A stretch of 53,011 nt of DNA from Acidobacteriaceae bacterium (GCA_003132405.1 PKXQ01000132.1:1-53011); one strand, 5' to 3'; numbered from the stretch's first letter, positions 19,263 through 28,232 are shown. The notes: generated by a model not told the origin, from the letters alone. A program made the numbers and translations.

Positions 19263-20531
19263 TTATTGCTGCTGCGTACTCACCGTGCTCGCCTTCTGCA
19301 CCGCTTCCGACGGCGCAATTCCCGTCGCTCCCGCCACAAAGAAATTGTGGTCGTAAAGATTGCGGTACATGCGGCCTGCAATTTCCGCCGCTTTGGGCCC
19401 GAACGTAGGCCGTCCGCCCTGCAGGAAAACAACGGTGACGATGCGTCCAACTTCAGTGTTCGCGTAAGAGGCGAACCATCCAAAGCGTGTGCCGGCGTGC
19501 GAACAAGTGCCGGTCTTGCCGAGAATCGATTCTTCGTTGAAGTTCAAGCGCACGCTGCGCGCCGTGCCGTAAGCAACCGCTCCCGCCATGCCATCGGACA
19601 ATTCCGGAATCACCGGCTCGATATCGAGATGCCGCTTGACCCGCGGCTGAAAGCTGGCAACCGCCTCAGGGCTGGTCGGATGTTGCAAGTAATAAAGTGT
19701 CCCGCCATTCGAAATCGCCGTGACCAGCGCGCCCAGTTGCAGAGGAGTCATCGAGATCCCTTCGCCAAAAGAGCACATCTTGCTCACGCCGCCCAGCTTC
19801 GGAGAGATTTCTTCCTCTGGATACGTGCCCAACTGTTCGCCCGGAATGTGATAGCCAGCGAGTTCGCCGAGCCCAAACTGATGTGCGTAGTACTGCACCT
19901 TCTCGAAACCGAGCTTGCGTCCCACTGCTTCAAAGTAGGCGTTGTTCGAATGCGCCAGCGCTTCTGTAAGATTCATACGGCTGCGCCCGCCCAGCGAAAC
20001 TTCCGTTTGCTCGTCGATCACACCCTCGCTGAGAGCGGCAAGAGCGACAGAAAGCTTAATCGTCGAGCACGGTTGCGCACCGCTCGAAAGCGCCAACCGC
20101 TGATTGACCATCGCCAGAATGCGTCCGCTGGTCGGCTCGATCGCGACTACCGTGCCGTTCATATTGCCCAGCGCGTCGATCGCAGCCTGGCGAACAACCG
20201 GATCTTCGCCAGCAGTCACGTCACCGTCAGCGATCTCGGATGCGAAGGAACTGGTGTGGAAGCGCTCGTAATAATGATGGTGGCCCGGCGCGCCCGAGCT
20301 CACCGAATGCGTACCGATAGTCGCGGTCGCGGCAAAGTGTGAACGTGGAGCGCGGCTCCGCGCCAGCGTCCGCATGCGTCGCTTCGCATGCTGATTTTCC
20401 GTGAGGTTGTGAGTTTTCTTATGCGGCGTGACCGCGCTGGGATTCACACTGGCAGCGATGCTAGTCGCTTCCAGCAGCATTGCCAATCCTAAGAAAAGTG
20501 CGAGACGAACAAAACAGGCGCTGTACTTCAC
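19263..20531 (-). CDS. Penicillin-binding transpeptidase, stand-alone domain
   Basis: A 422-residue exported protein with a signal peptide (about 1-27) and a basic, His-rich linker up to residue 110. A D,D-transpeptidase domain follows with all three motifs: SxxK as CSTIKL (Ser156, Lys159), SNN at 195-197, and KTG at 339-341. The N-terminal dimerisation domain found in class B proteins and the glycosyltransferase domain of class A are both absent, so this is a short transpeptidase-only form. It would cross-link peptidoglycan in the periplasm, or act as a beta-lactam-sensing or hydrolysing relative; the sequence cannot decide. The GTG start at 20531 is preceded by a purine-rich stretch. It is transcribed divergently from the lipoprotein gene. 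Confidence 0.85.
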   Translation of the reverse strand: MKYSACFVRLALFLGLAMLLEATSIAASVNPSAVTPHKKTHNLTENQHAKRRMRTLARSRAPRSHFAATATIGTHSVSSGAPGHHHYYERFHTSSFASEIADGDVTAGEDPVVRQAAIDALGNMNGTVVAIEPTSGRILAMVNQRLALSSGAQPCSTIKLSVALAALSEGVIDEQTEVSLGGRSRMNLTEALAHSNNAYFEAVGRKLGFEKVQYYAHQFGLGELAGYHIPGEQLGTYPEEEISPKLGGVSKMCSFGEGISMTPLQLGALVTAISNGGTLYYLQHPTSPEAVASFQPRVKRHLDIEPVIPELSDGMAGAVAYGTARSVRLNFNEESILGKTGTCSHAGTRFGWFASYANTEVGRIVTVVFLQGGRPTFGPKAAEIAGRMYRNLYDHNFFVAGATGIAPSEAVQKASTVSTQQQ

Positions 20532-21003
20532 TTCACCATCCCCGGTCGTAGGCGACCAATCCCTTGCCTGTTGTACTTATCGGCATTTGTTGGCCTAGTG
20601 ATTAAGATGCAAGAGTTTGGCCAAATCGCTCGCGGGAGGCCCATCCCCATGCAACTGTCCGATAGTAGGCGATTTACGCGTTTTGAAGCAAGATCAAAAT
20701 AGAAATTCATAGAATCAGAATCTTCCCTATAACTATCTGAATAAATTGCCTTTAATCCATTTTCGCGAAAAGGACACCCACCTTAAGTAACCAGTTCTCA
20801 CATTACTATCAAGCGGCGACCGCAACTGCAATATTTTGCGCAGCACAGGCCCACGGTGGCCAACACTTGCGAAGACGGTCATCGCCGCGAAACACTCCGC
20901 TATGAGAGAATCCCGGGGCGCGCTTTTCTAAAATCTTTCGTCGGCGTATCCTACCCGGTAAGCTCAGGTTCGCATCACAAACAGTTGTCAGGTAGGAGGA
21001 GTT
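20532..21003. other. Divergent intergenic region
   Basis: 472 bases between the minus-strand transpeptidase gene and the plus-strand lipoprotein gene. Both promoters are expected here. The part at 20690-20770 is AT-rich. I see no gene, known riboswitch or repeat. Confidence 0.4.
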
Positions 21004-21429
21004 ATGGAAAGGCTTCCGCTCACGCTTTCTTTCCTCGCTCTGCTTCTGGCTGCGTCTCTCGCGTTGTCCTGCGGAGCGAGTCAGAGCCAAAGTAATCTTC
21101 AATCCCTTGCGGTGAATCCCTCAAACGCCGACGCGCAGTCCTATCCGAACGGAGAGGTACCGTTCATCGCGACTGGATACTACAGCAATCCGACCCACAC
21201 GCTCACGCCGCAATCGGCCAATTGGGTAGCCTGCCAAAAAGGTTTACCTACGACGGATGTAACGGTCACAACGGCGGGGGTCGCAAAATGTGTGGGCGGA
21301 GCGGTGGGCGCGTACGCAATCAGTGCGTGGGACACTTTGATTAGCCCCGGCGTTCTTAACTGTCCCACGAACAATGCTTGCGGAGGGGGTTGCACTGTCG
21401 TCGGCACCGCGCAACTCACCTGTCCCTAG
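21004..21429 (+). CDS. Small lipoprotein
   Basis: A 141-residue protein whose N-terminus is a lipoprotein signal with lipobox LALSC (Cys23), followed by a Gly/Ser/Gln linker. The mature part resembles a single bacterial Ig-like (BIG2-type) fold: LQSLAVNPSNADAQSYPNGE, FIATGYYSNPTHTLTP, NWVACQ, VTTAGVAKCVGG and AYAISAWD. Five later cysteines lie in the C-terminal 75 residues, several of them in the CPTNNACGGGC region, suggesting disulfides. An AGGAGG site just before the ATG supports the start. Probably anchored in the outer membrane; function unknown. The downstream DUF885 gene begins 67 bases later on the same strand. Confidence 0.75.
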   Translation: MERLPLTLSFLALLLAASLALSCGASQSQSNLQSLAVNPSNADAQSYPNGEVPFIATGYYSNPTHTLTPQSANWVACQKGLPTTDVTVTTAGVAKCVGGAVGAYAISAWDTLISPGVLNCPTNNACGGGCTVVGTAQLTCP

Positions 21430-21495
21430 GGTCAGGCTGCGGTAGAATCCATCACGGCCGCAGAGACAACTGCGCACGCTACGGAGGTCCGCATC

Positions 21496-23265
21496 TTGCG
21501 AACGTCGCTCGTGATGGTTTTCGTCGCCATTGGTTTAGCTGTTCCTCTTTTCGCCCGGTCCGCTGCGCAAACCCTCGACGCACGCCGCGCCGAACTCAAT
21601 CGCCTTCTAGCCGATGAGTGGGAGTACACGCTCCGCACCCAGCCCGAACTCGCCACTCAGGTAGGCGACGACCGCTACAACGATCGCCTCAGCGATTTCT
21701 CCGGCAAGGCCATCGCCGACGATCTCGAACACACGCACCAGGCTCTCGCGCGCTTCGAGGCAATCGACGCCACTGGCTTCCCTGAGCAAGACCGTCTCAA
21801 CCACGCGCTCATGCTGCGCAGCCTTCACGAGACACTCGACTCCGCTCAATTCAAGGACTGGGAGATGCCCGCGACGCAATTTGGCGGAATTCACCTCGGC
21901 TACGCCTCGCTTCCCTACGATTCGCCGTTCCGCAACGTAAAGGATTACGAAGACTACATCTCCCGCCTGCACCAGATTCCGCGCGTGCTCGATCAAGCCA
22001 TGGGACACATGCGCGAAGGCCTGCGTGACCGCCTCGTACCGCCGAAGTTTCTGCTGGAAAAAGTCTCAGACCAGGCGCAAGGTATTGCCGACGATTCGCT
22101 CGACAAAAGTCCCTTCACCGAACCGCTGCGCAAATTTCCCTCTACCATTTCTGAGAACGACCGCAAGCATCTCCGCGACGAAATCGAAAGCGCGGTTAAG
22201 AACGATGTCGCCCCGGCCTACGCGAAGTTCGCCAAATTCGTGCGCGAAGATTACGCCCCTCACGGCCGCCTCGATCCCGGCGTATGGGCCTTGCCCGACG
22301 GAGAAGCGCGCTATCGCTTCGCCGTCCGTCACCAGACCACCACCGATTTCACGCCCGACCGCATTCACGAACTCGGCCTGAAGAGCGTCACGGAAATCGA
22401 AACCCAGATGCTCTCCATCGCCAAGGCACAGGGATTCGCCGATCTGAAATCGTTCAACGATCACATCAAGCAGGATCCCAACCTGCACGCGAAATCAGGC
22501 CAGCAGTTATTCGATCTCTACTCGCACTATCGCGACCAGATGTATGGCAAACTGCCCCAACTGTTCGGCCGCCTGCCGAAAAACAAGCTCGACGTGGTGA
22601 AGATGGAAGAGTTCCGCGCCGCCTCCGCTCCTCCCGCCGATTATTCCATCGGCGCCGGAGACGGCTCGCGTCCCGGCCGCATCAACGTCAATGAATACGC
22701 GCCCGAGAAGCGCAATCTACTCAACGTCGAAGCCATTGCCTATCACGAAGGCGTCCCCGGCCATCACCTGCAATTTTCCATCGCGCAGGAACTCACCGGC
22801 CTGCCGCCCTTCCGCAAATTCAATCTCGATCTCAATGCCTACACCGAAGGTTGGGCCTTCTACTCCGAGCGCCTGGGAAAAGAAGTCGGCTTTTATCAAG
22901 ACCCCTACAGCGAATACGGCCGCCTGCAGAATGAAATGTGGCGCGCCGTGCGCTGGGTCGTCGATACCGGAGTCCACTCCCAGCACTGGACCCGCCAGCA
23001 GATGGTCGACTTCTTCCACGAACACACCGCCATGGACGACGAAAACATCAACACCGAAGTCGATCGCTACATAGCCTGGCCCGCGCAGGCGCTGTCTTAC
23101 AAGATGGGACAAATGAAAATTCTGGAACTGCGCGAGCGCGCCCAAAAAGAGTTAGGCCAGAAATTTGACATCCGCGCCTTCCACGACGCGGTCCTCGATC
23201 AGGGTCCGTTGCCGCTCGATGTGCTGGAAGCGAAGATAAACACGTGGATCGCCGCCAGCAGGTAG
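21496..23265 (+). CDS. DUF885 family exported metallopeptidase-like protein
   Basis: A 589-residue protein with a signal peptide (about 1-24). The zinc-site signature of the DUF885 family is clear: YHEGVPGHHLQ at 416-426 (His417, Glu418, His423/424) and TEGWAFYSERLG from 450, whose Glu451 is the likely further ligand. The N-terminal half carries the characteristic helical core (RLNHALMLRSLHETLDSAQF, YISRLHQIPRVLDQAMGHMR). Proteins of this family are treated as periplasmic peptidases; the substrate is unknown. The TTG start at 21496 is well supported by GGAGG at 21483-21487, eight bases upstream; the next possible start is the ATG five codons later. Confidence 0.85.
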   Translation: MRTSLVMVFVAIGLAVPLFARSAAQTLDARRAELNRLLADEWEYTLRTQPELATQVGDDRYNDRLSDFSGKAIADDLEHTHQALARFEAIDATGFPEQDRLNHALMLRSLHETLDSAQFKDWEMPATQFGGIHLGYASLPYDSPFRNVKDYEDYISRLHQIPRVLDQAMGHMREGLRDRLVPPKFLLEKVSDQAQGIADDSLDKSPFTEPLRKFPSTISENDRKHLRDEIESAVKNDVAPAYAKFAKFVREDYAPHGRLDPGVWALPDGEARYRFAVRHQTTTDFTPDRIHELGLKSVTEIETQMLSIAKAQGFADLKSFNDHIKQDPNLHAKSGQQLFDLYSHYRDQMYGKLPQLFGRLPKNKLDVVKMEEFRAASAPPADYSIGAGDGSRPGRINVNEYAPEKRNLLNVEAIAYHEGVPGHHLQFSIAQELTGLPPFRKFNLDLNAYTEGWAFYSERLGKEVGFYQDPYSEYGRLQNEMWRAVRWVVDTGVHSQHWTRQQMVDFFHEHTAMDDENINTEVDRYIAWPAQALSYKMGQMKILELRERAQKELGQKFDIRAFHDAVLDQGPLPLDVLEAKINTWIAASR

Positions 23266-23503
23266 CGCCGCGAAGCGCGGGAGAATTTGTATGCACATTT
23301 ATGTACTTGCAGAGAACTGATAACCATGAGCACCGTAAGCGAAGTCGGGTTGGCGAAGCAGTAAACTGAGTGCCGGCCCAGAATCCTGTCAAGCCCCGTT
23401 TTGCGACGTTCTGCTCGCAACCCAATGAATCGGCAACGAAAATAAAGTAGAAAATCGTGTCGGTGTGGGTGGGTCGGAATTGATATAATTACAATAGAAG
23501 ATC

Positions 23504-23535
23504 AAGGGTGACGGGAACTCTCGCCACCCTTTTTT
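23504..23535 (+). terminator. Probable rho-independent terminator
   Basis: AAGGGTG at 23504-23510 pairs with CACCCTT at 23525-23531 across a 14-base loop that can pair further (CGGGA/TCTCG partly). It is followed by a run of T to 23535. It would terminate plus-strand transcripts from the DUF885 gene, although it lies 240 bases downstream. Confidence 0.55.
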
Positions 23536-23591
23536 CATGGAGAGATCGTCGAAGCCTCGATGCTTCTTAGATCTCCCGTAAATCCTTATTC

Positions 23592-23648
23592 ATATTTTAC
23601 CGTTAAGCCCCGCGAAGTCAAAGATTTAGCGCCAATTTCCCGCTAAAT
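23592..23648 (+). repeat. Left direct repeat flanking the DUF3800 cassette
   Basis: It contains ATATTTTAC, then 17 poorly conserved bases, then TCAAAGATTTAGCG-CAAT--CC--CTAAA. The same arrangement with the same spacing recurs at 25474-25530. The last 31 bases match at 26 positions by my count. Confidence 0.7.
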
Positions 23649-23681
23649 TGAGGTTTGTACGACCTTGTTTTTCCGCCAGAG

Positions 23682-24503
23682 ATGAGCGTGAACGGTTACC
23701 TTTACATGGTTTACGATTGTTTCCTCGATGACAGTAAAGACGCCAAGCAGTCGCAGTTGTTCGTCTCGGCGGGCTTTTTTGGAACCCGCGTCGATTGGTC
23801 GAGTCTTCGCAAGGCGTGGAGCAAAGTTCTTGACGATAAGGGAGTCGGATATTTTAAGAGCTCTGAATACAATCACCTTACCGACCAGTTCGCCAGATTC
23901 AGAACCAAGGCCTACCCGCCACCCACCGGCAGGGATGCTGCAAAAGAAATAAAGCTGGCCCTCCAACAAATAGTCAAAGACCATCCTTTCATCAGGGGGA
24001 TTGCTGTCTCCATCGTCGTTCCCGAGTACGAGAGGATTTGTTCGCGTCCAGAGGCAACCGGAGTATTCGGCGGCGATCCTTATCATCGCGCACTCGAAAG
24101 CATCATGTTTGAAACCGTCAAGATTATCCGTGCGCGACCAGGACACAACATGGTCGCCTTTGTGCATGACGACGAGTCCGACTTTGAAACACTCCATGCC
24201 TTATACAGAGGATTCAGAAAGAAGAATCCAAAAACGGCAAAATTTATTGGTGGATTCATGCCACTCAGCGACAAGGACCATCCCCCTCTCCAAATGGCTG
24301 ACATGATCGCCAACAACACTCTAGAGGTTGGAATTGATCGCATACATAAAGGCGAAATCGACAAGGCTAAGATTGCCATGAAAGAGAACGTGAATAAGCT
24401 ATGTTTTTGGGATGAACACTACATGCTGAGCGTCTTGAAATCCAATCTTGCGTTCAACGGTCGGCCAATTCCTTTCGACATCAGCGGTGACGAATACGGA
24501 TAA
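23682..24503 (+). CDS. DUF3800-domain protein
   Basis: A 273-residue protein. It opens with YLYMVYDCFLDDSKDAKQSQ, an acidic first-strand motif like the DUF3800 start, followed by LFVSAGFFG. It ends with the family-like closing block MPLSDKDHPPLQMADMIANN. The central FVHDDESDFETL carries further acidic residues. DUF3800 is thought to have an RNase H-like fold with a metal-binding acidic core; it is common in genomic islands and near defence genes, but its activity is not established. I start at the ATG at 23682 (MSVNGY); an in-frame TTG at 23655 is possible, and neither has a strong ribosome site. It lies between imperfect direct repeats with two small genes. Confidence 0.75.
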   Translation: MSVNGYLYMVYDCFLDDSKDAKQSQLFVSAGFFGTRVDWSSLRKAWSKVLDDKGVGYFKSSEYNHLTDQFARFRTKAYPPPTGRDAAKEIKLALQQIVKDHPFIRGIAVSIVVPEYERICSRPEATGVFGGDPYHRALESIMFETVKIIRARPGHNMVAFVHDDESDFETLHALYRGFRKKNPKTAKFIGGFMPLSDKDHPPLQMADMIANNTLEVGIDRIHKGEIDKAKIAMKENVNKLCFWDEHYMLSVLKSNLAFNGRPIPFDISGDEYG

Positions 24504-24539
24504 AGGATGATCTGTTTTGCATCTCCGAGGGATAGGACA

Positions 24540-24992
24540 ATGGACAACGATCTGCTTTCTCGCCGTCTCGATAAACTTGAATATCAACTGAGCCACTGGC
24601 GCGTGCTAGCGGTTCTTCTCCTTGTGCTCGCTGTACCAACGGTGCATGCGCGCGACAAGGCGCCGTATCAGACTGCGAAGCTGATTGACGTAAGAGCCTA
24701 TCCCACTGGCGGGGGAGCGGCGCGTGCTCAATACTCATTCTGCCTTGCGATTCAACTCCAGGACATCTCCTACATTGTCCACTACCAGACGCTCTCACGA
24801 GGCAGTTACCAGCCCACGAATCTGGTCGTCGGTGACCCTATTGAAATCAAAATCAAAGACGACAATCTATATTTCAAGACCGGAAAGAAATCACCCGACG
24901 ATGACGCTAAAGCTGATATCACGCGACGGGAACGAATCACGCCCGACAGTAAATCCGCTACCTGCGCAATGCCTGTCGCAGTAGATCATTAG
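24540..24992 (+). CDS. Small exported or membrane-anchored protein
   Basis: A 150-residue protein. An N-terminal charged helix (DLLSRRLDKLEYQLSHW) precedes a hydrophobic segment at about 19-36 (LAVLLLVLAVPTVHAR), which is either a signal peptide or an anchor. The rest is a beta-rich domain with YIVHYQTLSRGSY, LVVGDPIEIKIKDDNLYFKT and a basic end, ITRRERI. I do not know the family; the WVVGDP/VEVR-like strand pattern resembles short acidobacterial periplasmic proteins I cannot name. The start at 24540 is preceded by GAGGGATAGGA. It is 36 bases after the DUF3800 stop on the same strand, so an operon is likely. Confidence 0.65.
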   Translation: MDNDLLSRRLDKLEYQLSHWRVLAVLLLVLAVPTVHARDKAPYQTAKLIDVRAYPTGGGAARAQYSFCLAIQLQDISYIVHYQTLSRGSYQPTNLVVGDPIEIKIKDDNLYFKTGKKSPDDDAKADITRRERITPDSKSATCAMPVAVDH

Positions 24993-25008
24993 CTCACGTA
25001 CACTTATC

Positions 25009-25314
25009 GTGGAACTTAGGGAATCCCAAGTGACGGTACAGACTAAGTGCTTCATCGGACTTTCGGATATTGTCGCTTTGCGCATCGACTGCAAAAAATG
25101 CAAGGCCCTGTTTGTCTTCCCGTTCGAAGGATTCCGTGACATACCTCAGTCATGTCCCAATTGCGAGCAGGAATTCGCCGGATTCAACGACAATGTAACG
25201 CGACATACGTTCCGCGAGTTCATGAAGGCGATCCGCGCCGTAGGCAGCCTGACAGAGAAATCCGCATTCTCATTTTCGATGGAAATCACGCCAGCGCTCG
25301 GGGACAGAAAATAA
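25009..25314 (+). CDS. Small zinc-ribbon-like protein
   Basis: A 101-residue protein with two CxxC knuckles: DCKKCKALFVFPF near residue 28 and QSCPNCEQEFAG near 48. These form a typical zinc ribbon such as is used for nucleic-acid or protein contact. The C-terminal 40 residues are helical (TFREFMKAIRAVG). The start is GTG at 25009, 16 bases after the preceding stop; another GTG at 25030 is possible. It is the last gene before the right-hand direct repeat, probably co-transcribed with the two genes before it. Function unknown. Confidence 0.65.
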   Translation: MELRESQVTVQTKCFIGLSDIVALRIDCKKCKALFVFPFEGFRDIPQSCPNCEQEFAGFNDNVTRHTFREFMKAIRAVGSLTEKSAFSFSMEITPALGDRK

Positions 25315-25381
25315 GCGTTCGCTACCCTGTCACGGCAGCCTCAGCCTAATAGAAAAGTCAGTCAACTATATTATTGCCTTG

Positions 25382-25395
25382 CTAAACCAATGATT
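25382..25395 (+). repeat. Short internal copy of repeat end
   Basis: CTAAACCAATGATT occurs here and again, identical, at 25525-25538 at the end of the right flanking repeat. This suggests a small duplication at this edge of the cassette. Confidence 0.6.
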
Positions 25396-25473
25396 TCAAA
25401 AGACCGAGGGCAAAAAACTAATCAGCTGTGCCCGACAAGAGAGTCCGGTCCGGACTTAACTCTTTATCTAACT

Positions 25474-25538
25474 ATATTTTACATATAAACCGTTTAAACT
25501 CAAAGATTTAGCGGCAATCTCCGTCTAAACCAATGATT
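25474..25538 (+). repeat. Right direct repeat flanking the DUF3800 cassette
   Basis: It has the same layout as the left repeat at 23592: ATATTTTAC, 17 bases, TCAAAGATTTAGCGGCAAT, then CTAAAC, extended here by CAATGATT. The region is AT-rich compared with its surroundings. Confidence 0.7.
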
Positions 25539-25578
25539 CTAAATATCGAAATTTTAAAAAAAATCCGGGTATCAGCCC

Positions 25579-26877
25579 TCACATCACCTCGCTGCGCTTC
25601 CGCAGAAAAGCCGGAACGTCAAGGTCCTCCGCCTGATAACTGGGAGAAGCCGTCCGCATCGCTTCGAGTGAAATCACCTCGGCATGAGCCCCGCCGCCCG
25701 GCGCCGATTCCTGAAACGCCGCCGGCGTAGGATCCCGCTGGTAGCTCGCCTCAGGCACGAACACCGGCTCGGGCTCGGCCGCCGTCGCCGGCTCATCGAA
25801 AGGATCATCATCGCGTGAAAGCTGACGCGAACCGTGCCGCGATGCCTCTCGCGAAATAATGACCGGATCATAATTTTCGTGGTGCCGCGCCCGGCGCATA
25901 TCCGATTCTTTAAACCCAGTCGCAATCACCGTGATCTTGACCGCGTCTTTCATCTTCTCGTCGAGAACGGCGCCGAAAATAATGTTGGCATCTTCATGAG
26001 CCGCGCCCTGAATGATCGTGCAAGCCTGCTGCACCTCGGCCAGCTTCAGCGAATTCGACCCGGTGATGTTGATGAGAATGCCGCGCGCTCCGTCAATCGC
26101 GCCCGCCTCAAGCAGCGGAGAGGCAATCGCACGCTGCGCCGCCTCTACGGTGCGCCGTTCGCCGGAAGCGGTCGCCGTGCCCATTACCGCATAGCCCATG
26201 CCCGCCATGATCGCCTTCACGTCGGCGAAGTCGCGATTGATGATGCCTGGAATAGTAATGATGTCGGAAATGCCCTGCACCCCTTGACGAAGAATATCGT
26301 CGGCGATGCGGAACGATTCGAAGAAGCCCGCGTTCTCCGCGACGGCCAGCAGTTTTTCGTTGGGGATGACTATGGTCGTGTCGACTGACTCCATCAGTTC
26401 AGCAATGCCGCGTTCCGCCTGCTGCATGCGGCGTTTGCCTTCGAAGGCGAAAGGCTTGGTAACGACGGCGACGGTGAGCGCGCCCATTTCGCTGGCGAGC
26501 GACGCGATAATCGGAGCCGCGCCCGTACCAGTTCCGCCGCCGAGTCCCGCCGTCACAAAAATCATGTCCGCGCCTTCCAGCACTTCAATGATTTTGTCGG
26601 AATCCTCAAGCGCGGCTTTGCGCCCAATCTCGGGATTGGCGCCCGCTCCAAGCCCATTGGTCAGCTTCACGCCAAGCTGAATCTTGGTAGCCGCGCGCGA
26701 CATCCGCAGCGCCTGCAAGTCCGTATTGGCCACGATGAATTCAATATGTTCCATGCCCGAATCAATCATGCGATTGACCGCGTTATTGCCGCCGCCACCA
26801 ACACCAATCACCTTGATGCGAGCGTCGTTGCGCGCTTCTTCGTGGAAGCAGATGCGAAGTCCGTTGTCATCAGTCAT
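25579..26877 (-). CDS. ftsZ: Cell division protein FtsZ
   Basis: A 432-residue tubulin-like GTPase that polymerises into the Z-ring at mid-cell. The nucleotide-binding start [15 protein letters not shown] (23-37), the tubulin signature GGGTGTG (113-119), and the T7 synergy-loop region with [20 protein letters not shown] are all present. The C-terminal linker from about 325 is acidic and proline-rich, and the terminal peptide [15 protein letters not shown] is the usual FtsA/ZipA-binding tail. It is the last gene of the minus-strand division block, 134 bases after ftsA. An AT-rich region follows the stop. Confidence 0.98.
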   Translation of the reverse strand: MTDDNGLRICFHEEARNDARIKVIGVGGGGNNAVNRMIDSGMEHIEFIVANTDLQALRMSRAATKIQLGVKLTNGLGAGANPEIGRKAALEDSDKIIEVLEGADMIFVTAGLGGGTGTGAAPIIASLASEMGALTVAVVTKPFAFEGKRRMQQAERGIAELMESVDTTIVIPNEKLLAVAENAGFFESFRIADDILRQGVQGISDIITIPGIINRDFADVKAIMAGMGYAVMGTATASGERRTVEAAQRAIASPLLEAGAIDGARGILINITGSNSLKLAEVQQACTIIQGAAHEDANIIFGAVLDEKMKDAVKITVIATGFKESDMRRARHHENYDPVIISREASRHGSRQLSRDDDPFDEPATAAEPEPVFVPEASYQRDPTPAAFQESAPGGGAHAEVISLEAMRTASPSYQAEDLDVPAFLRKRSEVM

Positions 26878-26942
26878 AAGTCACCTCGTAAAATCAGCTT
26901 TCAGCTACCAGCTTCCGTAAAACCAAAATCCCTTCAAAGACT

Positions 26943-26970
26943 TGTCATCCTGAGCGAAGCGAAGGACCTG
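26943..26970. repeat. Dispersed intergenic repeat (TCATCCTGAGCGAAGCGAAG type)
   Basis: Between ftsA and ftsZ lies GTCATCCTGAGCGAAGCGA followed by AGGACCTG. I recognise it as a short sequence dispersed widely in acidobacterial and other bacterial genomes; this is from memory, not counted here. Confidence 0.6.
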
Positions 26971-27011
26971 CTTTTCGCCGCGACCGGCAACCGCTCAGAA
27001 TGCGCAACTCC

Positions 27012-28232
27012 CTAAGCGCCCTTCCGCGCAAACATTGCCTTCATGCGCGAACCAAAACTAGGCTCCTGCAACCCGCGAGCCAGCCTCGCGCGATGCCCGT
27101 AATAAGCCATGCCCAGCACGGTGGCGAACTCCGGCTCTGCCAGGAACGACGGCATCTTCGGCATCGGCACTGGCCACGCCAGACGCGCCGCCTTGCGCAG
27201 CACCGATTCCGCCACATCAAGAATGCCCGGCAGCCGCGAAGCGCCGCCGCTCAGCACAAACCCCGCGATGCAGTGCTCCAGAACGCCCGCGTGGCGCAGG
27301 TTTTCGCGCAACAACTCGAAAAGCTCGCGCGCGCGCGGCTCCAGAATTTCGCCCGCCATGCGCTGCGGCATCATCCGCGACGGCCGGTCCCCTACCGACG
27401 GCACCTCAACTTCGTTGCCCTCTGGAATCAGTGTCGGCACCGCGTTGCCAAAATTTTTCTTCAGAGTCTCCGCCGCCGCCAGCCCCGTGCACATGCCCAC
27501 CGAGAGATCGCTGGTGAAGTGATCGCCGCCGATGGGAATGACCGCCGTATGGGCGACCGCGCCCTGCTGAAAAACAATCAGATCGCACGATCCGGCGCCG
27601 AGATCGACGAGGCAAACGCCCAGCTCGCGCTCATCCGACCGCAGCACGGAATCCGCGCATGCAAGCGGTTCAAAAATCGTATCGTCAACGTGTACGCCCG
27701 CCCGGTTCACCGCCGTCACAATGTTCTGTGTCGCGCTCGACGAAGCTGTGACGATGTGCACGCGCACCTCAAGCCGGGTTGCCATCATGCCCGTCGGATC
27801 CTGCACTCCCGGTTGATCGTCGAGAATAAACTCCTGCGGCAGCAGATGAAGAATTTCGCGATCCGCCGGCAATGGCACGGTGCGCGCCTTGTCCACAGCC
27901 TGGCGAATTTCCTCGCGCGCAATCTCGCGCGACCGCGCGCCAAAAGTTATGCCGCCATGGCTATTCATCCCACGAATGTGCGCCCCGGCAATTCCCACCA
28001 GCGCGTGCTCAATCGGAATCCCTGCAACATCTTCCGCATGCTCGACCGCCTTCTGAATGCTGCTGACCGCCTTATCGAGTTCGGTGATCACGCCCTTGCG
28101 CAGGCCGCGCGACTCGCTGATACCGTGGCCGCGATAACGCAATCCGGTGTCGCTCAACTCTGCCACCAGCACGGCAGTCTTGGCGCTGCCCACGTCAATC
28201 GCGGTAACAAAATTTGGATCGTGACTCGCCAT
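27012..28232 (-). CDS. ftsA: Cell division protein FtsA
   Basis: A 406-residue actin-like ATPase that tethers FtsZ to the membrane and recruits later division proteins. The phosphate-1 region FVTAIDVGSAKTAVLV (8-23), the 1C domain (IEHALVGIAGAHIRGMNSHG), phosphate-2 LVDLGAGSCDLIVF and the adenosine motif FVLSGGASRLPGI are present in order. The C-terminal amphipathic membrane-targeting helix is FGSRMKAMFARKG. It starts 12 bases after the ftsQ stop and precedes ftsZ, the classical order. Confidence 0.97.
   Translation of the reverse strand: MASHDPNFVTAIDVGSAKTAVLVAELSDTGLRYRGHGISESRGLRKGVITELDKAVSSIQKAVEHAEDVAGIPIEHALVGIAGAHIRGMNSHGGITFGARSREIAREEIRQAVDKARTVPLPADREILHLLPQEFILDDQPGVQDPTGMMATRLEVRVHIVTASSSATQNIVTAVNRAGVHVDDTIFEPLACADSVLRSDERELGVCLVDLGAGSCDLIVFQQGAVAHTAVIPIGGDHFTSDLSVGMCTGLAAAETLKKNFGNAVPTLIPEGNEVEVPSVGDRPSRMMPQRMAGEILEPRARELFELLRENLRHAGVLEHCIAGFVLSGGASRLPGILDVAESVLRKAARLAWPVPMPKMPSFLAEPEFATVLGMAYYGHRARLARGLQEPSFGSRMKAMFARKGA

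Larger units (their letters stand above)
23266..23681. other. Intergenic region upstream of DUF3800 cassette
   Basis: About 416 bases containing a terminator-like hairpin (23504-23535) and the left copy of a direct repeat (23592-23648). No gene is evident. Confidence 0.5.

Noticed and set aside
19266..20342. A 358-codon plus-strand frame opposite the transpeptidase gene
   Set aside because: The minus strand has all three penicillin-binding motifs; the plus frame is Arg/His/Ala-rich with no domain, typical of the antisense of GC-rich genes.
20532..20800. Possible cyclic-di-GMP riboswitch upstream of the transpeptidase
   Set aside because: Short GC-rich palindromic phrases are present, but the conserved GEMM core and stem order could not be matched.
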